Positions 9,153-16,834 of a stretch of 64,000 bases of DNA are shown in pieces. This DNA is from Pseudomonas mucoides (GTDB lineage: Bacteria; Pseudomonadota; Gammaproteobacteria; Pseudomonadales; Pseudomonadaceae). The translations under genes and the position numbers were made by a program. The notes below the pieces were generated by a model. It saw only the letters and a list, made by a program, of their open reading frames with translations. It ran no database searches and was not told the DNA's origin. Each line of letters starts with the position of its first letter. Position 1 is the first letter of the stretch. The stretch lies in contig NZ_JACOPW010000003.1 of the NCBI RefSeq assembly GCF_015461845.1, positions 744,001 through 808,000 of the forward strand, read 5' to 3'.

Positions 9153-9710
9153 ATGCCACGCTGCTTTTGGTGTTCCGAAGATCCGCTGTACATGGCTTAT
9201 CACGACCAGGAGTGGGGCACGCCGCTACGCGATGCGCAGGGATTGTTCGAGTTGCTTTTGCTCGAAGGGTTCCAGGCCGGCCTCTCATGGATCACGGTCT
9301 TGCGTAAACGTGAGCGTTATCGCGAGGTGCTGTTCGGCTTCGACGTACAGCGCGTGGCGCAAATGAGCGACGCGGAAATCGATGAATTGATGCTCGATCC
9401 TGGCATCATCCGCAACCGCCTCAAACTCAATGCCGCCCGGCGCAATGCCCAGGCCTGGCTGGCGCTGGAGGACCCGGTGGCGTTTCTCTGGTCCTTCGTT
9501 GGCGGCATGCCGGTGATCAATCATTTCAAGGATCGCACCGAAGTCCCGGCGGTCACGCCAGTGGCGGTAGAGATGAGCAAAGGCCTGAAAAAGGCCGGTT
9601 TCACGTTCGTCGGGCCGACCATTTGCTACGCGCTGATGCAGGCCTCGGGCATGGTCATGGACCACACCCGGGATTGCGATCGCTACGCGACCTTGGCGAA
9701 CGGCGGTTAG
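9153..9710 (+). CDS. tag: 3-methyladenine DNA glycosylase I
   Basis: Excises 3-methyladenine from alkylated DNA, starting base-excision repair. The start at ATG 9153 gives 185 residues with the Tag N-terminus MPRCFWCSEDPLYMAYHDQEWG. The structural zinc ligands of the family are visible as C4, H17 and the C-terminal HTRDC (H and C about residues 173-177). The frame is open much further upstream, but that extension is antisense to glyQ and unconserved. lpxL starts 40 bp later on the same strand. Confidence 0.96.
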   Translation: MPRCFWCSEDPLYMAYHDQEWGTPLRDAQGLFELLLLEGFQAGLSWITVLRKRERYREVLFGFDVQRVAQMSDAEIDELMLDPGIIRNRLKLNAARRNAQAWLALEDPVAFLWSFVGGMPVINHFKDRTEVPAVTPVAVEMSKGLKKAGFTFVGPTICYALMQASGMVMDHTRDCDRYATLANGG

Positions 9711-9749
9711 AATAGCCGCCTCGCGCACAGCACATAATCAGGAGTGACC

Positions 9750-9758
9750 TGTGGATAA
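9750..9758 (-). promoter_or_regulatory. DnaA box overlapping the lpxL start codon
   Basis: An exact DnaA box (TGTGGATAA, reverse of TTATCCACA) whose second base is the first base of the GTG start codon of the following acyltransferase. Bound DnaA here could affect the 5' end of that transcription unit, but the overlap may be incidental to the MDK codons. Confidence 0.5.
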
Positions 9759-10638
9759 GTTTAAAGGCGCCTTGCTGGTAGGCGCTCTGCGGCTGTTTGC
9801 CCTGCTCCCGTGGCGGGCCGTGCAAGCCGTGGGCTCGGCGATTGGCTGGGTCATGTGGAAAACCCCGAACCGTTCCCGCGACGTGGTGCGGATCAACCTC
9901 GCCAAGTGTTTCCCCGAGATGGACCCGGCCGAGCGTGAGCGTCTGGTCGGACAGAGCCTGAAAGACATCGGCAAGTCCCTGACCGAAAGCGCCTGCGCGT
10001 GGATCTGGCCGGCCCAGCGTTCCATTGACCTGGTGCGCGAAGTCGAAGGCCTCGACGTCTTGAAGGACGCCCTCGCCTCTGGTAAAGGGGTCGTGGGTAT
10101 CACCAGCCACCTGGGCAATTGGGAAGTGCTGAACCACTTCTATTGCAGCCAGTGCAAACCGATCATTTTCTACCGGCCACCGAAGTTGAAGGCTGTGGAT
10201 GATTTGCTGCGCAAACAGCGGGTGCAATTGGGCAACCGGGTGGCCGCTTCCACCAAGGAAGGCATCCTCAGCGTCATCAAGGAAGTGCGCAAAGGTGGTG
10301 CAGTGGGCATTCCCGCTGACCCGGAACCGGCCGAATCCGCCGGAATCTTCGTGCCCTTCTTCGCCACCCAGGCCCTGACCAGTAAGTTTGTGCCGAACAT
10401 GCTCGCCGGCGGCAAAGCGGTCGGCGTGTTCCTGCATGCCCTGCGCTTGCCGGACGGTTCGGGGTACAAAGTGATCCTGGAAGCGGCGCCTGAGGCCATG
10501 TACAGCACGGATACCGAGACGTCCTGCGCGGCCATGAGCCAAGTGGTCGAGCGTTATGTGCGGGCGTACCCCAGCCAATACATGTGGAGCATGAAGCGCT
10601 TCAAGAAGCGTCCACCGGGTGAAGAACGCTGGTATTGA
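9751..10638 (+). CDS. lpxL: Lipid A biosynthesis late acyltransferase (LpxL/HtrB family)
   Basis: Inner-membrane enzyme transferring a secondary acyl chain, typically laurate or its hydroxylated form in pseudomonads, from acyl-ACP to Kdo2-lipid A. The 295-residue protein begins at GTG 9751 after AGGAGTGACCT, has a hydrophobic N-terminus (about 7-36), and carries the catalytic HX4E motif HLGNWE at 120-125. The PADPEP stretch near 193 and C-terminal YMWSMKRFKKRPPGE are family-typical. In P. aeruginosa the gene at this position is one of two htrB paralogues; which acyl position this copy modifies cannot be told from sequence. Confidence 0.92.
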   Translation: MDKFKGALLVGALRLFALLPWRAVQAVGSAIGWVMWKTPNRSRDVVRINLAKCFPEMDPAERERLVGQSLKDIGKSLTESACAWIWPAQRSIDLVREVEGLDVLKDALASGKGVVGITSHLGNWEVLNHFYCSQCKPIIFYRPPKLKAVDDLLRKQRVQLGNRVAASTKEGILSVIKEVRKGGAVGIPADPEPAESAGIFVPFFATQALTSKFVPNMLAGGKAVGVFLHALRLPDGSGYKVILEAAPEAMYSTDTETSCAAMSQVVERYVRAYPSQYMWSMKRFKKRPPGEERWY

Positions 10639-10654
10639 GTACGTTGGCATGATC

Positions 10655-10686
10655 TGTGGATAATTCTGGGGCCAGGGTTATCCACA
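10655..10686. promoter_or_regulatory. Pair of inverted exact DnaA boxes
   Basis: TGTGGATAA at 10655-10663 and TTATCCACA at 10678-10686 face each other across 14 bp in the 72-bp gap between lpxL and the PilZ gene. The paired, inverted arrangement suggests a DnaA-binding site that could influence the PilZ transcript; binding is inferred. Confidence 0.55.
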
Positions 10687-10710
10687 GCTGTTCATTAAAG
10701 GGCGCAGCAG

Positions 10711-10950
10711 ATGTCCGAACACCGCAAATCGTTTCGCATCAAGATCAGCCATGAAAGCTTCGGCGAATGCCTGGGCCAGACCCGCCACCTGTCGACCACG
10801 GGTGTCTATGTCAAGCATCCGCGCCTGTCGTCGTTACCCAAAGGCGCGGTGGTGTATGGGCAGGTGCAAGACTTACCCACAGGTGCGCCGCGTGTGCGCA
10901 TGGAAGTGATTCAGGTCGATGCCGACGGGATAGGCCTGCGCTACCTCTGA
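10711..10950 (+). CDS. Small PilZ-domain protein
   Basis: Single-domain 79-residue protein of the PilZ family, a common cyclic-di-GMP receptor fold. An RxxxR-like motif (RKSFR, residues 5-9) is present. The second motif, normally D/NxSxxG, reads HLSTTG, so the acidic/Asn position is His. That could weaken c-di-GMP binding. The synteny matches a PilZ gene right of oriC in P. aeruginosa. It abuts the convergent TPR gene with no spacer: one stop ends at 10950 and the other begins at 10951. No membrane or signal segment is present; its partner is unknown. Confidence 0.82.
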   Translation: MSEHRKSFRIKISHESFGECLGQTRHLSTTGVYVKHPRLSSLPKGAVVYGQVQDLPTGAPRVRMEVIQVDADGIGLRYL

Positions 10951-11265
10951 TCAGTGAGCGTTGCGCTCGAGTTTCTTCAGAAACACCGTCATTTCCTTCT
11001 CTGCCTGCTTGTCGCCATGGGCGCGGGCGGCTTCCAGACCTTGTTCCCATGCCTGCCGGGCTGCCGCGAAATCTTCCTGCGCCAGATGGGCCTTGCCCAA
11101 CAGCTTCCAGGCCGCTGAATACTTCGGATCGAATTCGACACAGCGCTGGAAATGCTCGGCCGCCTTGGCGTTTTCCCCAAGGTCCAGATAACCCTTGCCC
11201 AGGCCGAAGCGCAGCAATGAGTTATCCACACCCTTGGCGAGCATTTTTTCCAGGGATTCGAGCAT
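10951..11265 (-). CDS. Small tetratricopeptide-repeat protein
   Basis: A 104-residue protein made mostly of TPR helices: repeats around LLRFGLGKGYLDLGENAKAA, SAAWKLLGKAHLAQEDF and the following EQGLEAARAHGDKQAEKEM. It has no signal peptide, so it should be cytoplasmic and act as a protein-binding adaptor; no partner can be named. It is separated from trkA by 54 bp containing a GTTCCCAC/GTGGGAA hairpin, and converges exactly on the PilZ gene. An exact DnaA box lies inside it (11222-11230). Confidence 0.85.
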   Translation of the reverse strand: MLESLEKMLAKGVDNSLLRFGLGKGYLDLGENAKAAEHFQRCVEFDPKYSAAWKLLGKAHLAQEDFAAARQAWEQGLEAARAHGDKQAEKEMTVFLKKLERNAH

Positions 11266-11291
11266 CAGTGTTTTCCCTCAGTCAGCGATTG

Positions 11292-11312
11292 TTCCCACGC
11301 AGAGTGTGGGAA
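11292..11312. repeat. Short dyad, TTCCCAC/GTGGGAA
   Basis: Seven-base inverted repeat with a seven-base loop in the gap between trkA and the TPR gene. It resembles the GTTCCCACGC...GTGGGAATG repeats common in pseudomonad intergenic DNA. There is no T tract, so termination is doubtful. Confidence 0.6.
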
Positions 11313-11319
11313 TGATCGG

Positions 11320-12693
11320 TTAGAAAAAGCTCAATCCCACATGAAACAGCTTCTCCACATCCCGAATATGCTTTTTATCCACAAGGAACAAAATCACATG
11401 GTCCCCCGTTTCGATCACCGTGTCGTCATGCGCAATGATCACTTCCTCGTCACGAATAATCGCGCCAATCGTCGTTCCCGGTGGCAGACCAATGTTCTCG
11501 ATCGCCTTGCCAATCACCTTGCTCGACTTCGCATCACCATGGGCAATCGCCTCAATGGCTTCTGCCGCGCCCCGGCGCAATGAGTGCACGCTGACGATAT
11601 CGCCACGGCGCACGTGGGCCAGCAAGGTGCCGATGGTCGCCAGTTGCGGGCTGATGGCGATGTCGATGTCGCCGCCCTGAATCAGATCCACGTACGCCGG
11701 GTTGTTGATGATCGTCATCACCTTCTTCGCGCCCAGGCGCTTGGCCAGCAGCGAGGACATGATGTTGGCTTCGTCATCGTTGGTCAGGGCCAGGAAAATA
11801 TCGGCGTCGGCGATGTTCTCTTCCATCAGCAAATCGCGGTCGGACGCACTGCCCTGCAACACCACGGTACTGTCGAGGGTGTCCGAGAGATGACGGCAGC
11901 GGGCCGGGTTCATCTCGATGATCTTCACCTGATAACGGCTTTCGATGGCCTCGGCCAGACGCTCACCGATCTGCCCGCCACCGGCAATGACGATGCGTTT
12001 GTAGGTTTCATCCAGCCGGCGCATTTCGCTCATTACCGCGCGGATATTGTCCTTGGCGGCGATGAAAAACACTTCGTCGTCGGCCTCGATGACGGTGTCA
12101 CCCTGGGGCAAAATCGGCCGGTCACGGCGGAAGATCGCGGCAACGCGGGTTTCGACATTCGGCATGTGTTCGCGCAATTGCCGCAGCTGCTGACCCACCA
12201 GCGGTCCGCCGTAATACGCCTTCACCGCGACCAGTTGCGCTTTGCCTTCGGCAAAGTCGATCACCTGCAAGGCGCCCGGATGCTGGATCAGGCGCTTGAT
12301 GTAGTTGGTCACCACTTGTTCCGGGCTGATCAGCACATCCACCGGGATCGCGTCGTTATCGAACAATTCGGAGCGCGTGAGGTACGCCGCTTCGCGCACG
12401 CGAGCGATTTTGGTCGGTGTGTGGAACAGCGTGTGGGCGACCTGACAGGCCACCATGTTGGTTTCGTCGCTGTTGGTCACGGCCACCAGCATGTCGGCGT
12501 CGTCTGCGCCGGCCTGGCGCAGCACTGTCGGCAGTGAGCCGCGACCATGCACAGTGCGGATGTCCAGCCGATCACCGAGGTCGCGCAGGCGATCGCCGTC
12601 GGTGTCGACCACGGTGATGTCGTTGGCTTCGCTGGCCAAGTGCTCCGCCAGCGAACCGCCAACCTGCCCTGCACCGAGGATGATGATTTTCAT
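11320..12693 (-). CDS. trkA: Trk potassium uptake regulatory protein TrkA
   Basis: Peripheral membrane NAD-binding subunit that gates the TrkH/TrkG potassium channel. The 457-residue protein has two tandem RCK modules: Rossmann motifs GAGQVGGSLA near residue 7 and AGGGQIGERLA near 235, each followed by a TrkA_C domain (the second ends with VEKLFHVGLSFF). Length and start MKIIILGAGQVGG are standard. It lies 22 bp after rsmB in the def-fmt-rsmB-trkA order conserved in gammaproteobacteria. Its 5' coding sequence does not reveal its own promoter. Confidence 0.97.
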   Translation of the reverse strand: MKIIILGAGQVGGSLAEHLASEANDITVVDTDGDRLRDLGDRLDIRTVHGRGSLPTVLRQAGADDADMLVAVTNSDETNMVACQVAHTLFHTPTKIARVREAAYLTRSELFDNDAIPVDVLISPEQVVTNYIKRLIQHPGALQVIDFAEGKAQLVAVKAYYGGPLVGQQLRQLREHMPNVETRVAAIFRRDRPILPQGDTVIEADDEVFFIAAKDNIRAVMSEMRRLDETYKRIVIAGGGQIGERLAEAIESRYQVKIIEMNPARCRHLSDTLDSTVVLQGSASDRDLLMEENIADADIFLALTNDDEANIMSSLLAKRLGAKKVMTIINNPAYVDLIQGGDIDIAISPQLATIGTLLAHVRRGDIVSVHSLRRGAAEAIEAIAHGDAKSSKVIGKAIENIGLPPGTTIGAIIRDEEVIIAHDDTVIETGDHVILFLVDKKHIRDVEKLFHVGLSFF

Positions 12694-12715
12694 CCAGTCA
12701 CTCCATTAAAACCGT

Positions 12716-14026
12716 TTAACCGCGCGCGGCGGCAATCTTGATCAGCTTGGCGTAGTAGAACCCGTCGTGCCCGCCTTCCTGGGCCAGCAATTGGCGACCG
12801 TGGGGTTGCTTGATGCCGGCCGCCGTGGCGAGGTCCAGCTCACGGGCGCCCGGCGTGCGGGCGAGGAAAGCTTCGATGACTTCGGTGTTTTCGGTCGGCA
12901 GCGTCGAGCAGGTGGCGTAAAGCAGGATGCCGCCGACTTCCAGAGTTATCCACAGGGCGTCGAGCAATTCGCCTTGCAGCACGGCGAGGGCGGCGATGTC
13001 GTCGGGTTGGCGGGTCAGCTTGATGTCCGGGTGACGACGGATGACCCCAGTCGCCGAGCACGGCGCATCCAGCAGGATGCGCTGGAACGGTTTGCCGTCC
13101 CACCAGGCCTGGGTGTCGCGACCATCGGCGGCGATCAGCTCGGCACTGAGGCCCAGACGCGCCAGGTTTTCGCGCACCCGCACCAGACGTTTGGCTTCCA
13201 GGTCCACCGCGACGACGCCGGCCAGTTTTGGCTCGGCTTCGAGGATGTGGCAGGTCTTGCCGCCCGGTGCGCAGCAGGCGTCCAGCACCCGTTGGCCTGG
13301 CGCCAGATCGAGGAGGTCGGCGGCCAGTTGCGCCGCCTCGTCCTGCACGCTGATCCAGCCTTCGGCGAAGCCCGGCAGGCTGCGCACGTCGGCGGCGGCT
13401 TCGAGGATGATGCCGTCCTGACTGTAGACGCACGGCGTCGCGGCGATCCCGGCTTCGGTCAGCAAACCAAGGTAGGCGTCGCGAGTGTGATGGCGACGGT
13501 TGACCCGCAGAATCATCGGCGGGTGCGCGTTGTTCGCCGCGCAAATGGCTTCCCATTGTTCAGGCCAGAATGCCTTCAGGGATTTTTGCAGCCAGCGCGG
13601 GTGCGCGGTACGCACCACCGGGTCGTGTTCCAGCTCGGCCAGCAGTGCTTCGCTTTCCCGTTGGGCACGGCGCAACACGGCGTTGAGCAAGGCTTTGGCC
13701 CAAGGCTTCTTTAGCTTGTCCGCGCAACCGACCGTTTCACCGATGGCGGCGTGGGCCGGAACGCGGGTGTAGAGCAGTTGATAAAGGCCGACCAGCAACA
13801 GCGCTTCGACGTCCGCATCGGCAGCCTTGAAGGGCTTTTGCAGCAGTTTGGCCGCCAGCGCCGACAAACGTGGCTGCCAGCGCGCGGTGCCGAACGCCAG
13901 GTCCTGAGTGAAGCCACGATCGCGGTCTTCAACCTTGTCCATTTGTGTCGGCAGAGAACTGTTGAGCGAGGCTTTTCCGTTCAGAACAGCGGCGAGTGCC
14001 TTGGCGGCGGCCAGACGCGGGTTCAT
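12716..14026 (-). CDS. rsmB: 16S rRNA (cytosine-967-C5)-methyltransferase RsmB
   Basis: Makes m5C967 in 16S rRNA using S-adenosylmethionine. The start MNPRLAAAKALAAVLNG at 14026 gives 436 residues; an upstream in-frame start at 14143 would run into fmt. An N-terminal NusB-like RNA-binding domain (about 1-135) precedes the methyltransferase domain. That domain shows the SAM motif CCAPGGKT, motif IV DAPCSATG, and the catalytic-cysteine motif YATCS. Its ATG overlaps the fmt stop (ATGA, 14023-14026), indicating translational coupling. Confidence 0.97.
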   Translation of the reverse strand: MNPRLAAAKALAAVLNGKASLNSSLPTQMDKVEDRDRGFTQDLAFGTARWQPRLSALAAKLLQKPFKAADADVEALLLVGLYQLLYTRVPAHAAIGETVGCADKLKKPWAKALLNAVLRRAQRESEALLAELEHDPVVRTAHPRWLQKSLKAFWPEQWEAICAANNAHPPMILRVNRRHHTRDAYLGLLTEAGIAATPCVYSQDGIILEAAADVRSLPGFAEGWISVQDEAAQLAADLLDLAPGQRVLDACCAPGGKTCHILEAEPKLAGVVAVDLEAKRLVRVRENLARLGLSAELIAADGRDTQAWWDGKPFQRILLDAPCSATGVIRRHPDIKLTRQPDDIAALAVLQGELLDALWITLEVGGILLYATCSTLPTENTEVIEAFLARTPGARELDLATAAGIKQPHGRQLLAQEGGHDGFYYAKLIKIAAARG

Positions 14027-14982
14027 TGAGCGTCCGCCGCTTGACCTAGCACAGTGCCGACGGCGAATTTCTCTTTGCGGCTGTTGAACAGATCGCTGAA
14101 GTTCAGCGCCTTGCCGCCGGGCAATTGCAGGCGGGTCAGGCACAGCGCTTGCTCACCGCAAGCGACGAGCAAGCCGTCCTTGCTGGCGCTGAGGATTTCG
14201 CCTGGTGCGCCCTTCCCTTCAGCGAGGCTCGCGGCCAGCACTTTCAGCGCTTCTCCGTTCAACGTGCTGTGGGTAATCGGCCATGGATTGAAGGCGCGAA
14301 CCAGCCGTTCCAGCTCAACCGCCGGGCGAGTCCAGTCGATGCGCGCTTCGTCCTTGTTCAATTTGTGAGCATAAGTGGCGAGGCTGTCGTCCTGCACTTC
14401 GCCGTCGAGCGTACCCGCGGCAAGGCCGGCAATCGCCTGAATCACCGCCGGTGGGCCCATCTCGGCCAGACGATCATGCAGGCTGCCGCCGGTGTCGTCA
14501 GCGCTGATTGGCGTGGTGACTTTGAGCAGCATCGGCCCGGTGTCCAGGCCCAGTTCCATGCGCATCACGGTCACGCCGCTTTCGCTGTCGCCCGCTTCGA
14601 CGGCGCGCTGGATCGGCGCCGCCCCGCGCCAGCGTGGCAGCAGGGACGCGTGGCTGTTGATGCAGCCCAGGCGCGGAATATCCAGCACCACTTGCGGCAG
14701 GATCAGACCGTAGGCGACTACCACCAGCAAGTCTGGCTTGAGCGCGGCGAGTTCGGCCTGAGCGTCTTCGTTGCGCAGGGTCGGCGGTTGCAACACCGGG
14801 ATGTTGTTTTCCAACGCCAACTGCTTGACCGGGCTCGGCATCAGCTTTTGCCCACGGCCCGCCGGACGGTCCGGCTGGGTGTAGACCGCGACGATCTCGT
14901 AAGGGCTGTCGAGCAGGGCCTTGAGGTGTTCGGCGGCGAATTCCGGGGTGCCGGCAAAAACGATGCGCAGTGGCTCAGTCAT
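14023..14982 (-). CDS. fmt: Methionyl-tRNA formyltransferase
   Basis: Formylates Met-tRNA-fMet with 10-formyl-tetrahydrofolate. The 319-residue protein starts MTEPLRIVFAGTPEFAA and shows the formyltransferase active-site region with N and H in NSHASLLPRWRGAAPIQ near residue 108 and the aspartate in GLDTGPML near 145. A C-terminal OB-like domain follows. It sits between def and rsmB. The 71-bp gap to def contains a terminator-like hairpin, so fmt expression is probably reduced relative to def or comes in part from another promoter. Confidence 0.98.
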   Translation of the reverse strand: MTEPLRIVFAGTPEFAAEHLKALLDSPYEIVAVYTQPDRPAGRGQKLMPSPVKQLALENNIPVLQPPTLRNEDAQAELAALKPDLLVVVAYGLILPQVVLDIPRLGCINSHASLLPRWRGAAPIQRAVEAGDSESGVTVMRMELGLDTGPMLLKVTTPISADDTGGSLHDRLAEMGPPAVIQAIAGLAAGTLDGEVQDDSLATYAHKLNKDEARIDWTRPAVELERLVRAFNPWPITHSTLNGEALKVLAASLAEGKGAPGEILSASKDGLLVACGEQALCLTRLQLPGGKALNFSDLFNSRKEKFAVGTVLGQAADAQ

Positions 14983-15017
14983 GTAAAACTCTCAATTACA
15001 AAGCAGTCGCAAAAGAA

Positions 15018-15041
15018 AAAGGCTTGCCGCAGCAAGCCTTT
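15018..15041 (-). terminator. Intercistronic terminator/attenuator between def and fmt
   Basis: Ten-base perfect stem AAAGGCTTGC/GCAAGCCTTT with a four-base loop. On the minus strand it is followed by TTCTTTT, as in an intrinsic terminator. It lies after the def stop and before the fmt start. Confidence 0.8.
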
Positions 15042-15053
15042 GAAAGGAGGGCA

Positions 15054-15560
15054 TCAAGCGTTCTGGCGATGGAGCTTTTCCAGTTTCTTCTTGATTCGGT
15101 CGCGTTTGAGACTGGACAGGTAGTCGACGAACAATTTGCCATTCAGGTGGTCGCATTCATGCTGGATGCACACGGCGAGCAGGCCTTCGGCGATCAGTTC
15201 GTAAGGCTGGCCGTCGCGGTCCAGGGCCTTGATCTTGACCTTCTGCGGGCGATCGACGTTTTCGTAGAAACCCGGCACCGAGAGGCAGCCTTCCTGGTAT
15301 TGCTCCATCTCGTCGGTCAGGGTCTCGAACTCGGGATTGATGAACACCCGTGGTTCGCTGCGGTCTTCGGAGAGGTCCATCACCACGATACGTTTGTGCA
15401 CGTTGACCTGGGTCGCGGCGAGGCCGATGCCTGGCGCTTCATACATTGTTTCAAACATGTCATCGACCAACTGACGCACTTCGTCGTCCACTACGGCCAC
15501 AGGTTTGGCGATAGTGCGCAGGCGCGAGTCGGGGAATTCGAGGATGTCTAAAATGGCCAT
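15054..15560 (-). CDS. def: Peptide deformylase
   Basis: Metalloenzyme that removes the N-formyl group from nascent proteins. The start MAILDILEFPDSRLR at 15560 gives 168 residues, the usual size. The three family motifs are complete: GIGLAATQ near 46, EGCLS near 90 with the metal-binding Cys, and QHECDHLNG near 132 with the two metal-binding His and the catalytic Glu. The frame is open upstream, but those 55 residues are unconserved. It is divergent from the LysM gene across 168 bp. Confidence 0.98.
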   Translation of the reverse strand: MAILDILEFPDSRLRTIAKPVAVVDDEVRQLVDDMFETMYEAPGIGLAATQVNVHKRIVVMDLSEDRSEPRVFINPEFETLTDEMEQYQEGCLSVPGFYENVDRPQKVKIKALDRDGQPYELIAEGLLAVCIQHECDHLNGKLFVDYLSSLKRDRIKKKLEKLHRQNA

Positions 15561-15728
15561 AAGCTTGATTGCTGCACATGTGAGGAAAGTCGGGTCGATG
15601 GCCTGGCGGGTCCGAAGATGCAGGCTACCGTTGTAAAACGTAGCTCCCTTTTCTAAGTAAAGCACGGGGAGCGAGCCAAGAAGGCTCTGGCGTTTTACGC
15701 GAACGCACATAATAAAGGGATTCACCGC

Positions 15729-16754
15729 ATGAGGAAATCACTACTCGCCTTGCTCCTTCTGGCTTCGGCCGGTGTGGCGCACGGGCAAGTGCAACTCAAG
15801 GAAGGTTTTCCACAGCAATACACCGTGGTTGCGGGGGACACACTCTGGGACATCTCCGGTAAATACCTGCGCCAGCCATGGCAATGGCCAGAGCTGTGGC
15901 AGGCCAATCCGCAAATCGAAAACCCCAATCTCATCTATCCCGGCGATTCGCTGGCGCTGGTCTATGTCAACGGCCAGCCGCGCCTGACCCTCAATCGCGG
16001 TGCATCGCGCGGCACAATCAAGCTTTCGCCTCGCGTACGCAGTTCGCCGGTGGCCGAAGCCATCCCGAGCATTCCGCTGCGTTCGATCAATAGCTTTTTG
16101 CTGAGTAACCGCATCGTCGACAAGGTCGAGGATTTCAACGAGGCGCCTTACATCGTCGCCGGCGATGCCGAACGCGTGCTCAGCGGCACCGGAGACCGCA
16201 TCTTCGCCCGCGGTCATTTCGATCCGGATCAGCCGGTTTACGGGATCTTCCGTCAGGGCAAGGTTTACACCGACCCCGAGACCAAGGAGTTTTTGGGGAT
16301 CAACGCCGACGACATCGGTGGTGGCGAAATTGTTGCCACTGAAGGCGATGTCGCCACTCTCGCCTTACAGCGCACGACCCAGGAAGTGCGCCTCGGCGAC
16401 CGCTTGTTCAGCGGCGAAGAACGCTCGATCAACTCGACCTTCATGCCCAGCGCGCCGAAAACCCCGGTCAACGGGCTGATCATCGATGTGCCGCGCGGCG
16501 TGACACAAATTGGCGCGCTGGATGTGGTCACGCTGAACAAGGGGCAGCGTGATGGCCTCGTCGAAGGCAACGTGCTGGTGGTGATGAAAACCGGTGAAAC
16601 CGTGCGCGACCGGATCACTGGCCAGCCGCTGAAGATCCCCGATGAGGGGGCCGGATTGCTGATGGTTTTCCGCACCTACGACAAGCTCAGCTACGGGCTG
16701 GTGCTCAACGCTTCGCGCTCGTTGGCCGTGATGGACAAGGTGCGAAATCCGTAA
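15729..16754 (+). CDS. Secreted LysM-domain protein (TsaP-like)
   Basis: A 341-residue exported protein with signal peptide MRKSLLALLLLASAGVAHG, then a LysM peptidoglycan-binding domain (about 30-78: YTVVAGDTLWDISGKYL to YPGDSLALVYV) and a long C-terminal domain. The P. aeruginosa gene at this position resembles TsaP, a peptidoglycan-anchored protein reported to associate with the type IV pilus secretin; that role is inferred here. It is followed 80 bp later by dprA. The pairing is conserved at this locus but is not by itself evidence for competence. Confidence 0.85.
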   Translation: MRKSLLALLLLASAGVAHGQVQLKEGFPQQYTVVAGDTLWDISGKYLRQPWQWPELWQANPQIENPNLIYPGDSLALVYVNGQPRLTLNRGASRGTIKLSPRVRSSPVAEAIPSIPLRSINSFLLSNRIVDKVEDFNEAPYIVAGDAERVLSGTGDRIFARGHFDPDQPVYGIFRQGKVYTDPETKEFLGINADDIGGGEIVATEGDVATLALQRTTQEVRLGDRLFSGEERSINSTFMPSAPKTPVNGLIIDVPRGVTQIGALDVVTLNKGQRDGLVEGNVLVVMKTGETVRDRITGQPLKIPDEGAGLLMVFRTYDKLSYGLVLNASRSLAVMDKVRNP

Positions 16755-16780
16755 GCAGGCTCCACAAGTTACCAACAGAG

Positions 16781-16789
16781 TTATCCACA
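16781..16789 (+). promoter_or_regulatory. DnaA box between the LysM gene and dprA
   Basis: Exact TTATCCACA 46 bp before the dprA start, in an 80-bp intergenic gap. It could act as a DnaA-titration or regulatory site. Confidence 0.5.
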
Positions 16790-16834
16790 GCTTATTCCCG
16801 TTTGAACGGGGCCCATAACGATCAAGGATGATCC

